From the NCBI GenBank assembly GCA_040879165.1, contig JBBDKV010000003.1:62001-126000 (forward strand): a stretch of DNA of 64,000 bases. The letters run 5' to 3'. Position 1 is the first letter of the stretch, and every line of letters begins with the position of its first letter. Positions 15,975-24,944 of this stretch are shown in pieces. The position numbers and the translations under genes are program-made. Origin of the DNA: JBBDKV01 sp040879165 (GTDB taxonomy: Bacteria; Patescibacteriota; Microgenomatia; UBA1400; PJMF01). Below the pieces are notes generated by a model. It did no database searches and had not been told where the DNA came from. It was given only the letters and a program-made list of their open reading frames with translations.

Positions 15975-17609
15975 ATGTCATTTTTTAATAATTTGTCATC
16001 ACTGTTTGGCACGCAACTACAAAAAAACAGTGCAGACAGCAGTGGTAAATCTACGCGTCAAAATAAGCAACGAGGCAAAGTGCAACCTCAAAATTTGCCA
16101 AAGCCTGAACCCATAAAACAAAAGCCTCAGTCAAAACAGCAGCAACGCCAACAACAAAATCAAAGTCAAACTCAAAATCAAAACCAAACTCAAGTTGCTC
16201 CAAGTGAATCGATGCGTGAAGCAGAAGCCAAGGCAAGAGAAATTATGGTCGAGGCAAAAGCAGAAGCACTTGCGCTACGCAGTAAGGCAGAGCGTGAAAC
16301 CAAAGAACAGGCTCGCCAACTTGATGAACAACAACGCTCACTTTCTGAAAAGCTGGATCGTCTTGACGAACGATTGAGTCACATGGACAAAAAAGAAGTT
16401 GAGATTCAATCAGAGCGAGATGAAATCCTTAAGGCTAAAAAAGAATTAAAACAGCAGCAAGAAAAGTTATTTACCCAACTAGAAGACACTGCTAATTTAA
16501 CCCGCGAAGAGGCTAGAAAACAACTGCTCGACTCGCTCGACTCAGCCCTACTGAAAGAAAAAGCCCAACTGATTCGTCAGCGCGAAGAAGAAGCTAAAGC
16601 TGAGTCATCAGAAAAAGTGCAAGAGATTTTAATAGACGCCATGAAGCACGGCGCCACTGACTATGTACCCGAGTACACGGTCTCTGTGGTGGAGTTACCC
16701 AGTGAGGACGCCAAAGGTAAAATCATTGGTAAGTCAGGAAGAAATATTAATGCCTTTGAACGCTCTACTGGTGTTGACGTTGATCTAGATACTTCCCCGA
16801 CAGAAGTGCGCCTTTCCAGCTTTGATCCAGTGCGACGCGAGATCGCCCGCATTTCCCTTGAGCGATTAATCAAAGATGGCAGAATTCAGCCTTCTCGTAT
16901 CGAGGAAGTCGTCGCCAAGGTCAAAACAGAAATTGAAAAAACTATGTTTGAGGCAGGTAAAAAGCTGTGCCATGAAATTGGAATTTATAACTTGCCAATC
17001 GATTTAGTCAAAATGATCGGTAAATTCAAATTCCGCTTCTCATATGGTCAAAATCTGATCGCCCACACCCTAGAAGAAACCAAAATCGGCATGAAGCTCG
17101 CCAGCGAACTTGGCATCGATGTTAATGTTGTCAAACTTGGCTGCTTACTCCACGATATTGGCAAGGTATCAGAGGAAGCCGAAGGTTCTCATGTCGAACT
17201 CGGTGTCAAGATTGCCAAGCGGTTCAACCTACCACAACCAGTCATAGATGCCATTGCGCAGCATCATGAAGATGAGCCATTTTCCGGACCAGAGCAAATG
17301 GTGGTCTATATCGCAGATGCTATTTCTGGAGCTCGTCCTGGCGCTCGCTACGAAAACTATGATGAATACGTTAAGCGTCTACAAGCACTTGAGGAAGTGG
17401 CCATGCAGCATGACATTGTCAAACAAGCCTATGCCATTCAAGCTGGACGCGAAGTACGGGTCATTCTGCAGCCTGAAAAAACCAAAGATGATGATGTAAC
17501 ACTAATCAGTGGTAAAATTAGAGATGAAATTAAAAATACTATGACTTACCCTGGTACAGTCACTGTCACCGTGATTCGAGAAGTTCGAGGCCAGGAGGTG
17601 GCCACCTAG
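15975..17609 (+). CDS. rny: Ribonuclease Y, lacking the usual membrane anchor
   Basis: A 544-residue RNase Y, the endoribonuclease that starts mRNA decay in many bacteria without RNase E. Residues about 78-215 form a long charged coiled coil. A KH RNA-binding domain follows, with GKIIGKSGRN at 248-257, and then an HD phosphohydrolase domain with His-Asp at 393-394 in LLHDIGK. In place of the N-terminal transmembrane helix there is a short FFNNLSSLFG segment and a Gln/Asn-rich low-complexity stretch (residues 40-75). The enzyme may therefore be cytosolic or only loosely attached. The start has AAGGAG about 6 nt upstream. secG follows 49 nt downstream. Confidence 0.93.
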   Translation: MSFFNNLSSLFGTQLQKNSADSSGKSTRQNKQRGKVQPQNLPKPEPIKQKPQSKQQQRQQQNQSQTQNQNQTQVAPSESMREAEAKAREIMVEAKAEALALRSKAERETKEQARQLDEQQRSLSEKLDRLDERLSHMDKKEVEIQSERDEILKAKKELKQQQEKLFTQLEDTANLTREEARKQLLDSLDSALLKEKAQLIRQREEEAKAESSEKVQEILIDAMKHGATDYVPEYTVSVVELPSEDAKGKIIGKSGRNINAFERSTGVDVDLDTSPTEVRLSSFDPVRREIARISLERLIKDGRIQPSRIEEVVAKVKTEIEKTMFEAGKKLCHEIGIYNLPIDLVKMIGKFKFRFSYGQNLIAHTLEETKIGMKLASELGIDVNVVKLGCLLHDIGKVSEEAEGSHVELGVKIAKRFNLPQPVIDAIAQHHEDEPFSGPEQMVVYIADAISGARPGARYENYDEYVKRLQALEEVAMQHDIVKQAYAIQAGREVRVILQPEKTKDDDVTLISGKIRDEIKNTMTYPGTVTVTVIREVRGQEVAT

Positions 17610-17644
17610 TTTTTGGATGAGCAGCTACCAACACACAGTAATGA

Positions 17645-17650
17645 TATACT
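17645..17650 (+). promoter_or_regulatory. Extended -10 TGA-TATACT of secG
   Basis: TATACT preceded by TGA, 8 nt before the secG ATG. It predicts a leader of about 0-2 nt. Confidence 0.5.
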
Positions 17651-17658
17651 AAGGCACT

Positions 17659-17877
17659 ATGTACACAGCACTTTTGATTACTCAAATAATTTTAGCAGTC
17701 ACTGTTGTTAGCTGCATCTTATTGCAATCTCAAGGCTCAGGTCTTGGTGCTGCCATGGGTGGTGGCGGCGAAACCTTTCACACTAGAAGAGGACTGGAAA
17801 AAGTTATTTATTACATTACTATCGTCGGTGTAATTCTGTTTGCAGCAAACTCAATCGCGTTACTCATTTTTCGATAA
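17659..17877 (+). CDS. secG: Preprotein translocase subunit SecG
   Basis: A 72-residue SecG with two transmembrane helices (about 4-22 and 50-70) joined by a Gly-rich cytosolic loop containing LLQSQGSGLGAAMGGGGE, the family signature. It stimulates SecYEG-SecA protein export; secY lies in the ribosomal block at 46.4 kb. The start is the first ATG after the TATACT box and no Shine-Dalgarno site is present. Confidence 0.93.
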   Translation: MYTALLITQIILAVTVVSCILLQSQGSGLGAAMGGGGETFHTRRGLEKVIYYITIVGVILFAANSIALLIFR

Positions 17878-17976
17878 CTAACCACTCTGCAGCAACTCGC
17901 ATCTGCTCGTATCTAATGGAGTTTTGAGTTGGCTTCTTGTACAATTATCTCAAGATAGTATAGTTACAACACCACA

Positions 17977-19419
17977 ATGCGAAAACTGTATTGGTATTTC
18001 AGCGCCTATGTTCGAAAGCACGGCCTCGTCTTTGTGAGTTCATTGGTCATTGCACTGCTCACTTTTTGGTTTTTTGTACCAACACTTGCTCAAAATCTGG
18101 AAGTGAATCGGCGCTACTATATAGCAGTTATCGGAGATTATACTTTAGCCGACCTCCCGCCAGTGATAAAACACCAGCTAAGCGTCGGTTTAACCGAACT
18201 TCAGGAAGATGGCAGTGCCATCCCAGCTTTGAGCGAGCGGTGGACCACTGAGCAAGATAATGCTACTTTTCGGTTTTTAATTCAGGATGATCTGTCCTGG
18301 CAAGATGGCGAGCAAGTAACCCCAAGCTCAATTCAATATCAATTTGATGATTTAGAAACCATTTATACACCCAATGATATTGTCTTTAATCTACCTGCAC
18401 CGTATGCACCCTTTCCTACTCTTGTTTCTGAACCGATTCTTAAATCAGGAACCAAAGATCGATTACTGTTTTTCTCTGAACCAACGTTGATTGGTATTGG
18501 CGAATACTCCATTACTGGATATGAGCGAATTGGGCAGCAATTGAAAGAGTTGAGAATTGATGGCGACGGCGATAGATATATTTACCGTTTTTATTTAACA
18601 GAACAGGATGCAGTGCTTGCATATAAAAAAGGTGAGGTGGACATAATCCCTGACTTATCTCGTCGGTACGACATTTTTGATTGGTCTTCGACCATTGCTG
18701 AAGAGGTACAGCTGCAAAACTCTTACCTAGCAATCTTTTTTAATAACAGCGACCCCAATCTCACACGCAATATTCGACAAGGACTTTCGTACGCTTTAGA
18801 GAAAAAAAATGATGGCAGTCGGGCTATAGGCCCCATTAGTCCAAAATCTTGGGCGTATCTTCCAGGTGGAAAAACCTATAATCTAGATATCGCTCGTGGT
18901 AGCGAACGGATGCGCGCCGAACTACCGCGCAATCCGCTGACATTTACACTCACTACCACCTCTCTATTCCAACAAAAAGCTGAGCAGATAAAGCAAGAGT
19001 GGGAGGCTTTTGGCGAACAAATAGCACAAGATTGTCAAGATGATTCGGATGTCACTGAAAAAGAATTGTGTGATAATTTGCTGATTAGCATTAACATTCG
19101 AGTAAGAAACTTCCCCGATACGCAAAATTTTCAAATGCTCCTAGTTGGCCAGGAAATCCCAGCTGACCCTGATCAATATAGTACTTGGCACTCAGAACAA
19201 GCCACCAACTTCACAAACTATAACAACACCCGGATTGATACCCTCCTCGAACGTGGTCGACAAACCCTAAACCAACAAGATCGTACAGAAATTTACCAAG
19301 AATTTCAGCAATTTTTTCTTGAGGATCCTCCAGCTGTATTTCTGGAATATTTACCTCGATACAGTGTCAGAAGGAACTCAGTGACTGAACCAGAGATCGA
19401 CTTCTACCATTCTATTTAA
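17977..19419 (+). CDS. ABC-type peptide substrate-binding protein, family 5
   Basis: A 480-residue extracytoplasmic solute-binding protein of the DppA/OppA type. A basic N-terminus and one hydrophobic segment (about 18-37) act as an uncleaved anchor or signal peptide; no lipobox cysteine is present. Typical family features are LSERWTTEQDNATFRFLIQ, LSWQDGEQVTPSSIQYQFD and the repeated phrase FFNNSDPNLTRNIRQGLSYAL. No permease or ATPase gene is adjacent, so it may serve a transporter encoded elsewhere or scavenge peptides on its own. TAGTAT/TATAGT hexamers overlap at 17956-17964, about 12 nt before the ATG. Confidence 0.85.
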   Translation: MRKLYWYFSAYVRKHGLVFVSSLVIALLTFWFFVPTLAQNLEVNRRYYIAVIGDYTLADLPPVIKHQLSVGLTELQEDGSAIPALSERWTTEQDNATFRFLIQDDLSWQDGEQVTPSSIQYQFDDLETIYTPNDIVFNLPAPYAPFPTLVSEPILKSGTKDRLLFFSEPTLIGIGEYSITGYERIGQQLKELRIDGDGDRYIYRFYLTEQDAVLAYKKGEVDIIPDLSRRYDIFDWSSTIAEEVQLQNSYLAIFFNNSDPNLTRNIRQGLSYALEKKNDGSRAIGPISPKSWAYLPGGKTYNLDIARGSERMRAELPRNPLTFTLTTTSLFQQKAEQIKQEWEAFGEQIAQDCQDDSDVTEKELCDNLLISINIRVRNFPDTQNFQMLLVGQEIPADPDQYSTWHSEQATNFTNYNNTRIDTLLERGRQTLNQQDRTEIYQEFQQFFLEDPPAVFLEYLPRYSVRRNSVTEPEIDFYHSI

Positions 19420-19483
19420 TCACTAATAAGAAGTGTCACTGCACCGATTGCTACTGCACACCAAGCAAGCAGTTTGCTACTAG

Positions 19484-19511
19484 TTGACAGCCCTCACTCT
19501 CTTTGTATACT
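19484..19511 (+). promoter_or_regulatory. Promoter TTGACA-N16-TATACT, leaderless
   Basis: A consensus -35 TTGACA (19484-19489), a 16-nt spacer and TATACT (19506-19511), with 7 nt to ATG 19519. It defines the start of the cyclophilin gene and rules out the longer frame from 19474. Confidence 0.7.
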
Positions 19512-19518
19512 GACCTGT

Positions 19519-20199
19519 ATGCAAAAGACGCTTTCGATTATTGTGCTTTCTGCCTTCGTTTTGGCGGCTTGTCAGACTCCACACAATCCTGATACTTCAG
19601 ACGTTCAGTTTAACAATACTCAAACTGGGCAAGATCAGACACAAGGCTTGGTCGAAGGCTCTCAGACCTCTGCCAATTTTCAATTAGAAGATACTAACAT
19701 TCAACAGGAGGAATCCATGAAACAACTATCAGACTTTAAAGCCATCGAAGGTTCAACCGTCACAATGACTACCTCAAAAGGAGATATTGAAATTACACTT
19801 TTCAGAGAAGAAGCACCGCTAACTACACTCAATTTTCTCAATTTAATTGATTCAGGTTTTTATGATGGTATTATCATCCACCGTGTTGAGCCTAATTTTG
19901 TCGTTCAATTTGGTGATCCGCTCACTAAGGAACCTGGCACTGAAGCCCAATGGGGCACGGGTGGTCCAGGCTACGTCATTCCAGACGAATTTCATCCACA
20001 GCTTCGCCACTCTGGTCCAGGCACTCTCTCCATGGCCAATCGTGGTCCGAACACAGGGAGTAGTCAAATCTTTATCACCCTAGCTGCCACAGAGTGGCTT
20101 GATGACCGTCACGCAGTATTTGGCACTGTTTCTCAAGGAATGGACGTTGTCAACCAATTACAAGTAGGTGATGTCATCCAATCAGCTACCTACCACTAA
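19519..20199 (+). CDS. Lipoprotein cyclophilin-type peptidyl-prolyl cis-trans isomerase
   Basis: A 226-residue cyclophilin on the outer face of the membrane. The first 18 residues form a lipoprotein signal ending in LAAC, with Cys18 the lipidation site, and an Asn/Gln/Asp-rich linker follows to about residue 70. The isomerase domain shows TSKGDIEITLF, GFYDGIIIHRVEPNFVVQFGD with the active-site Arg, and FITLAATEWLDDRHAVFG. It should assist folding of secreted proteins. The gene overlaps the next one by about 30 nt, so the two are likely cotranscribed. Confidence 0.92.
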   Translation: MQKTLSIIVLSAFVLAACQTPHNPDTSDVQFNNTQTGQDQTQGLVEGSQTSANFQLEDTNIQQEESMKQLSDFKAIEGSTVTMTTSKGDIEITLFREEAPLTTLNFLNLIDSGFYDGIIIHRVEPNFVVQFGDPLTKEPGTEAQWGTGGPGYVIPDEFHPQLRHSGPGTLSMANRGPNTGSSQIFITLAATEWLDDRHAVFGTVSQGMDVVNQLQVGDVIQSATYH

Positions 20200-21874
20200 G
20201 CTCCGTTCATACGTATATATTGGGGTCGGCGTATTGCTGATTATTGTAGGCTTGGTTTTGTTTGCTGTTCTAGAAACGCAAAACGCTCTTAGCCAGGCAA
20301 AATTATTGAACTTTGATTCCGCCCAAACACACACTAAACGTGCTGCTCCTATAGTCACCGTACTTTCTCTGCTCACATTACAACAGCAAGCTGATATAGA
20401 GGTTTGGAAAAATGGCCTCAAACTACTCGATGAAATTGCGCACCTAAAACTGGAAGCTCACGCCATCGCTGCAGCCTACACTCACCAATCCGACCAACCA
20501 ACAGATTTGCGGCCGCTCTCATACCAGTTGGCAAGTATCGCAGCATCGCTTTCAAAATTAGAACAATTACTCCCAAAGACTACGTTTGTGCAGCACCAAG
20601 TTCAGCCTGACAACATTGACCAACTCAGCACAGGTACTGCGTATTTTTCAATTGCTGCTGCCTTGATTGACCATTTGACAGAGTCAAATCAAACCTGGGT
20701 GATTCTATTTCAAAATAGCAACGAGTTGCGCGCGACCGGTGGTTTTACCGGCTCGTATGCTGTATTTATGATGCATCAAGGCATTGCCCAACCGCTAATC
20801 ATTGAAGATATTTATGATGCTGATGGGCAGTTTGTGGGTTATGTTAGCCCACCACCAGGAGTTCACGAATATACCAGCGGTAATCGAGGATTACGCTTAC
20901 CCGATGCCAATTGGTGGCCAGATTTCCCTAAAAGTGCCCAAACGCAACTCCAATTTTTTGAGCTTGGCAATAAGGACCCTATAGCCGGTGTTGTTGCAAT
21001 AAATATCAGCGTACTGGAAGAGCTACTCGCTATTACTGGTCCGATCTTTCTTCCAGATTACGATCTGGAGTTGACTGCGCAGAATGCAGCTGATGTGCTG
21101 AGAACAGATCGGGAGTCCTTTTTTCCCGGCAGTAGTCAGAAAAAAGATCTGATTAGTCACGCCACTACAATGCTCAGTCAAAAAATAACCAGTCTTAATC
21201 AGGAGCAAGTGCGTGGCATGCTGGGACTACTTATTTCGTTAATTCCTGAAAAATCAATACAAGCATACGCCACTGATCCTCAAATCCAGAATCACCTGGC
21301 TGAGCTAGGTATAACTGGTGAACTCGGCACAAACACAGTTCGCGCCAACACTTTGCAACAAGCGTGTCAGTGCGAGCTGGAAAGTTTCATGTTGGTCGAA
21401 TCAAATGTCGGTATCAATAAAGTCAACGAGGCAGTCACTCGATCTGTATCACTGGATTGGCAAGCCAATACACTAGCAACTGAAATCGTCTTCAATCATG
21501 ATGGCTCGTATACTCCCAAAACAGCTGGTGAAAATGCTGGTTACCTCAACTATCAACGGCTTATTTTTTCTCCCGAATACACTATCTCTTCAATCACAGT
21601 CAATGATCGACCAATCCCGCGCTACGACCTGTCAACAATCACTACCCATCAAGGTCAAGATCTCCAGCAGCTGGGATTTATCATACCTATTCCCTCAAAT
21701 ACCACTCAGCGAGCTACCATTACTCTCCAAAGAAATACGCCCTACACTCAAAAAGCCGGTCTACTAATCCATAAACAATCAGGCTTACCGATTACTCCAT
21801 ATAGTATAGAAACACCTGCTGGCGAACAAGTCGTACACCTCAAGACAGATACGGTAATTCAGCAGTCACCATAA
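20171..21874 (+). CDS. DUF4012-domain membrane-anchored protein
   Basis: A 567-residue protein with one N-terminal membrane helix (about 15-37) and a large extracytoplasmic region. The central part has FQNSNELRATGGFTGSY, PPGVHEYT and DANWWPDFPKSAQ, the hallmarks of DUF4012, a family of unknown function common in Gram-positive and patescibacterial envelopes. The context suggests cell-wall or surface-polymer work, but nothing catalytic is proven. It overlaps the cyclophilin gene in another frame; GTG 20168 and ATG 20171 are both possible starts. Confidence 0.82.
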   Translation: MSSNQLPTTKLRSYVYIGVGVLLIIVGLVLFAVLETQNALSQAKLLNFDSAQTHTKRAAPIVTVLSLLTLQQQADIEVWKNGLKLLDEIAHLKLEAHAIAAAYTHQSDQPTDLRPLSYQLASIAASLSKLEQLLPKTTFVQHQVQPDNIDQLSTGTAYFSIAAALIDHLTESNQTWVILFQNSNELRATGGFTGSYAVFMMHQGIAQPLIIEDIYDADGQFVGYVSPPPGVHEYTSGNRGLRLPDANWWPDFPKSAQTQLQFFELGNKDPIAGVVAINISVLEELLAITGPIFLPDYDLELTAQNAADVLRTDRESFFPGSSQKKDLISHATTMLSQKITSLNQEQVRGMLGLLISLIPEKSIQAYATDPQIQNHLAELGITGELGTNTVRANTLQQACQCELESFMLVESNVGINKVNEAVTRSVSLDWQANTLATEIVFNHDGSYTPKTAGENAGYLNYQRLIFSPEYTISSITVNDRPIPRYDLSTITTHQGQDLQQLGFIIPIPSNTTQRATITLQRNTPYTQKAGLLIHKQSGLPITPYSIETPAGEQVVHLKTDTVIQQSP

Positions 21875-21931
21875 CTATTGTCGCTGCGACTATGCACGTG
21901 CCCAGAACGATCTCACCCAGTCAAACCATGC

Positions 21932-21937
21932 TACAAT
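21932..21937 (+). promoter_or_regulatory. Extended -10 TGC-TACAAT, leaderless prfB promoter
   Basis: TACAAT preceded by TGC, exactly 6 nt before ATG 21944. It supports the short prfB start over the in-frame ATG at 21878. Confidence 0.6.
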
Positions 21938-21943
21938 CTAGGC

Positions 21944-23044
21944 ATGAAACAGACTCCAGAGGAACTACAAACACTATTGCAAAAGTCAGCGGACTTACTA
22001 ACAGCCAGCAATCAAACCACACTTGAGAAAAACGTTGCACGTCTTGAAAAAAAAACGACGCAACCAAATTTCTGGAATACCAGCGATGCTCAATCCATCA
22101 TGCAACAATTGTCTGAGTATCGTGATGAGCTAAGCCAACTGACTACCCTCGCCCAGCTGAAGAATGATCTAGAAGCGTGTCTAGAACTGCAGTCAGAATT
22201 TTCTGAAACAACAGAGGACCAAGATGTTTCTAGTGAACTAGCAACCATCGCCTCTCAATTAACCAAACAAGTCAAGAGTATTGAACTCAAGCAATATTTA
22301 TCAAGCCCCTACGACAAAAAGGGGGCGCTTTTCTCAATTCACTCAGGTCAAGGTGGTACTGAAGCTATGGATTGGGCTGACATGCTGCGACGAATGTATG
22401 AGCGATATTTTGAACGACAAAATTGGAAGTTTACCCTACTGAGCGAATCTCGCGGCGAAGAAGCCGGTATTAAGGCAGTCGAATATCAAGTTACATCTCC
22501 ATACGCCTACGGATACCTCAAGCGTGAGCGAGGCACCCACCGCTTAGTTCGTCAAAGTCCGTTTAACGCCGATAACTTACGTCAAACTTCCTTTGCACTT
22601 GTTGAAGTGCTGCCCCTAGTTGAAAGCAATGCTGACGTAGCTATCTCTGACCAAGATCTATCGTGGAACTTTTCTCGAGCTGGTGGAGCCGGCGGTCAAA
22701 ATGTTAATAAAGTCAACACTGCCGTCGAACTTACGCACATTCCAACCAATATTACAATTAAGTGCCGCGAGGCGAGAACTCAAGTACAAAATAAGGAGCT
22801 CGCCTTGAACAAGCTTAGAGCACTCCTTGCTCAGCAACAAGAAACGGAACGCCTAGCATCAATTCAAGCAGAAAAAGGTACCCATCAACACGCTAGTTGG
22901 GGCAGCCAGATTCGCAACTATGTTCTCCACCCCTACCACCTGGTAAAGGACACTCGAACCGAGGTGGAAACCTCTGACACTCAAGCAGTTCTTGATGGCG
23001 ATATTGAACAATTTATTCAAGCAGCGCTGTTACTGCCAGGGTAA
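21944..23044 (+). CDS. prfB: Peptide chain release factor 2
   Basis: A 366-residue RF2 that terminates translation at UGA and UAA. The stop-codon recognition tripeptide SPF is at 205-207, distinguishing it from RF1, and the peptidyl-tRNA hydrolysis motif GGQ is at 250-252 in SRAGGAGGQNVNK. No programmed frameshift is needed: the frame is open from the N-terminus, unlike the enterobacterial gene. Its presence, with TGA stops in this window, shows UGA is not recoded. The start is set by the TACAAT box; the 22-residue upstream extension is cysteine-rich and not RF2-like. Confidence 0.96.
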   Translation: MKQTPEELQTLLQKSADLLTASNQTTLEKNVARLEKKTTQPNFWNTSDAQSIMQQLSEYRDELSQLTTLAQLKNDLEACLELQSEFSETTEDQDVSSELATIASQLTKQVKSIELKQYLSSPYDKKGALFSIHSGQGGTEAMDWADMLRRMYERYFERQNWKFTLLSESRGEEAGIKAVEYQVTSPYAYGYLKRERGTHRLVRQSPFNADNLRQTSFALVEVLPLVESNADVAISDQDLSWNFSRAGGAGGQNVNKVNTAVELTHIPTNITIKCREARTQVQNKELALNKLRALLAQQQETERLASIQAEKGTHQHASWGSQIRNYVLHPYHLVKDTRTEVETSDTQAVLDGDIEQFIQAALLLPG

Positions 23045-23096
23045 AAAATGCTTCATAGAGAGGTACGTATGAAAAACACTACTGAGCATTTTCTGG

Positions 23097-23102
23097 TATA
23101 CT
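23097..23102 (+). promoter_or_regulatory. Extended -10 TGG-TATACT
   Basis: TATACT preceded by TGG in the gap after prfB, giving a leader of about 30 nt for the 196-residue membrane protein. No Shine-Dalgarno site is evident. Confidence 0.5.
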
Positions 23103-23139
23103 AGTACGCATTATCAGTTAAGAACAGTTAAAAACACAC

Positions 23140-23730
23140 ATGCCAGACACACAAAAGTCCACCCAACCAACACCAGTAGATTCGCCCGTTGACGAAACAA
23201 CCACTTCTGAAGATAATCAAACACCTGTGGGCAAGATTCATCCTCTCAATCTTGAAAAAAGTACAAAAACAAACACTCTTATGGCAGCTAAAAAAACTAA
23301 CCCCAAACTTCTGATTACTCTACTCATCATTGCCGTTGTTGCCGGTGTTGGAACTGGATATGGCAGCTTCAAACTCTACGCCCAATCTGCAGGACCAGAT
23401 CTTTCCCAGATTGAACAAGTTGCAACTGAAGGAAGCGTTGCCGCTGGCGATGTCTTTGGCAGCGCTGATACTTCAACATTCAAGGATTCAGCAGAAGGCT
23501 ATCTTGAGAGTGGTGGCGTCAATGGAGAAGGCACGCATCGTCTACTCAGACCCGGTGGTGAGGCTCAAACAGTTTCGCTCACTTCTTCTGTGACCGACCT
23601 TGAAGCACTCGTCGGTATGGATGTCAAAATCTGGGGCGAAACCTTCAAAGGTCAGCGATCTGGCTGGCTAATGGATGTCGGTCGTGTTGAAGTAGTTCGA
23701 GTTGAAGGCGACAAGCCAATAATGGATTAA
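23140..23730 (+). CDS. Hypothetical single-pass membrane protein upstream of ftsEX
   Basis: A 196-residue protein with a Thr/Pro-rich cytosolic N-terminus (1-60), one transmembrane helix (about 67-88, LLITLLIIAVVAGVGTGYG) and an extracytoplasmic domain. The C-terminal 60 residues (LVGMDVKIWGETF...GWLMDVGRVEVVRVEGD) look like a small beta-barrel. No named family is recognised. Its place 35 nt ahead of ftsE suggests an envelope or division role, but ftsE has its own -10 box. Confidence 0.7.
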   Translation: MPDTQKSTQPTPVDSPVDETTTSEDNQTPVGKIHPLNLEKSTKTNTLMAAKKTNPKLLITLLIIAVVAGVGTGYGSFKLYAQSAGPDLSQIEQVATEGSVAAGDVFGSADTSTFKDSAEGYLESGGVNGEGTHRLLRPGGEAQTVSLTSSVTDLEALVGMDVKIWGETFKGQRSGWLMDVGRVEVVRVEGDKPIMD

Positions 23731-23761
23731 TGCATCCATAGCATCTTCCAGTTTTTTGCGG

Positions 23762-23767
23762 TAGAAT
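23762..23767 (+). promoter_or_regulatory. -10 box TAGAAT before ftsE
   Basis: TAGAAT overlaps the first possible ATG (23766) and lies 10 nt before ATG 23778, favouring the second ATG as the true ftsE start. Confidence 0.4.
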
Positions 23768-23777
23768 GAGCCTTGCC

Positions 23778-24941
23778 ATGCCCATAGTACGATTTCAAAC
23801 CGTCAGTAAATATTTCACTCCTGAGTCATACGCTCTTCAGGAAGTATCTTTCGATATAGATCCTGGTGAATTAATTTTCGTGACCGGTCCCTCTGGGAGC
23901 GGCAAAACAACCCTCATGCGTCTAATGACCTGCGAGTATTCTCCCACCGAGGGCGAGATTTTTTTCAACGATTCGCCACTGTCAATTATTCGTCCGCACA
24001 CTGTCCACCAGCATCGTCGTAAAATTGGCGTCGTTTTTCAAGACTATCGCCTAATTTCTGAGATGAATGTTTGGGAAAATATTGCTCTCCCGCTGTACGT
24101 AACCGGCACAAAAGAATCAGATATTGAACAGCGAGTGACTGACCTGCTTAATCTTATCAAATTACCAGACAAAGCAGAGTCATTTCCCAGCCAGTTGTCT
24201 GGCGGAGAAGCTCAACGAGTTAGTATTGCTCGGGCACTAGCAAGCGCCCCTGAGGTAATCTTTGCAGATGAGCCCACGGGGAATCTTGACCCAGAAACTT
24301 CTAAAAGCATTGCCGCTTTATTGAGAAAAATTAATGAGCTAGGCACCACTGTTTTCGTCGCCACGCATGATTGGGAAATTCTGAACAATCATGGTGATGT
24401 TCGCCAGCTTCATCTTGAGCGAGGAAAAATTACCAAGGATTCAAAAGTTGGCAAAAAACCAGCTTTTCCCAAAAGCGAAGCGAAAAATCAATCAGCAGAA
24501 TCAGAAGAGTCAAAACAGACAGCTAGCGATGATGATCTAACTCCTAAAACTGCAACAGAAACCATTCTAGAAACAACTCCTCAGGATACTCCGGTCAAAA
24601 GCTCCAGCACAAGTTGGTGGAAACGCTGGTTCTCCAAGACGCAACTTGATTCAGCTGAGCCTTCAGATGACGCTTCAGACCATGATCTTGCCGGGTCAGA
24701 TTCCGCAACAGAAGAAACTCCTCAGAAATCCAAATCTCAGTCTAGCTCAATCACTGATGACGAAGACAACAGTGATAGCAAATCTGAAAAATCTCAAACA
24801 ACCACCAAAAACACACAGAAAAAGCCCGCTCAACAAGCTACTGAAAAAACTACCACCAAAGCAGACGAAAAATCAGATGATAGCTCAAAACAAAAATCAG
24901 CAGCCAAAAAATCTTCTGCAACAAGTACTAAAAAGAAGTAA
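23778..24941 (+). CDS. ftsE: Cell division ATP-binding protein FtsE with a long charged C-terminal tail
   Basis: An ABC ATPase of 387 residues. Counting from ATG 23766: Walker A GPSGSGKT at 41-48, Q-loop FQDYR at 91-95, signature LSGGE at 144-148, Walker B VIFADEP at 164-170 and the switch His201. With FtsX it forms the FtsEX complex that transmits ATP hydrolysis across the membrane to activate peptidoglycan hydrolases at the septum. FtsE is normally about 220-230 residues; here an extra 160-residue tail rich in Ser, Lys, Asp, Glu and Thr follows, ending in a Lys-rich stretch. It is likely disordered. ftsX starts 3 nt after the stop. Confidence 0.93.
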   Translation: MPIVRFQTVSKYFTPESYALQEVSFDIDPGELIFVTGPSGSGKTTLMRLMTCEYSPTEGEIFFNDSPLSIIRPHTVHQHRRKIGVVFQDYRLISEMNVWENIALPLYVTGTKESDIEQRVTDLLNLIKLPDKAESFPSQLSGGEAQRVSIARALASAPEVIFADEPTGNLDPETSKSIAALLRKINELGTTVFVATHDWEILNNHGDVRQLHLERGKITKDSKVGKKPAFPKSEAKNQSAESEESKQTASDDDLTPKTATETILETTPQDTPVKSSSTSWWKRWFSKTQLDSAEPSDDASDHDLAGSDSATEETPQKSKSQSSSITDDEDNSDSKSEKSQTTTKNTQKKPAQQATEKTTTKADEKSDDSSKQKSAAKKSSATSTKKK

Positions 24942-24944
24942 AGT

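Noticed and set aside
21878..23044. Programmed +1 frameshift in prfB
   Set aside because: The frame is open from ATG 21944 without an internal TGA or a CTT-T slip site.
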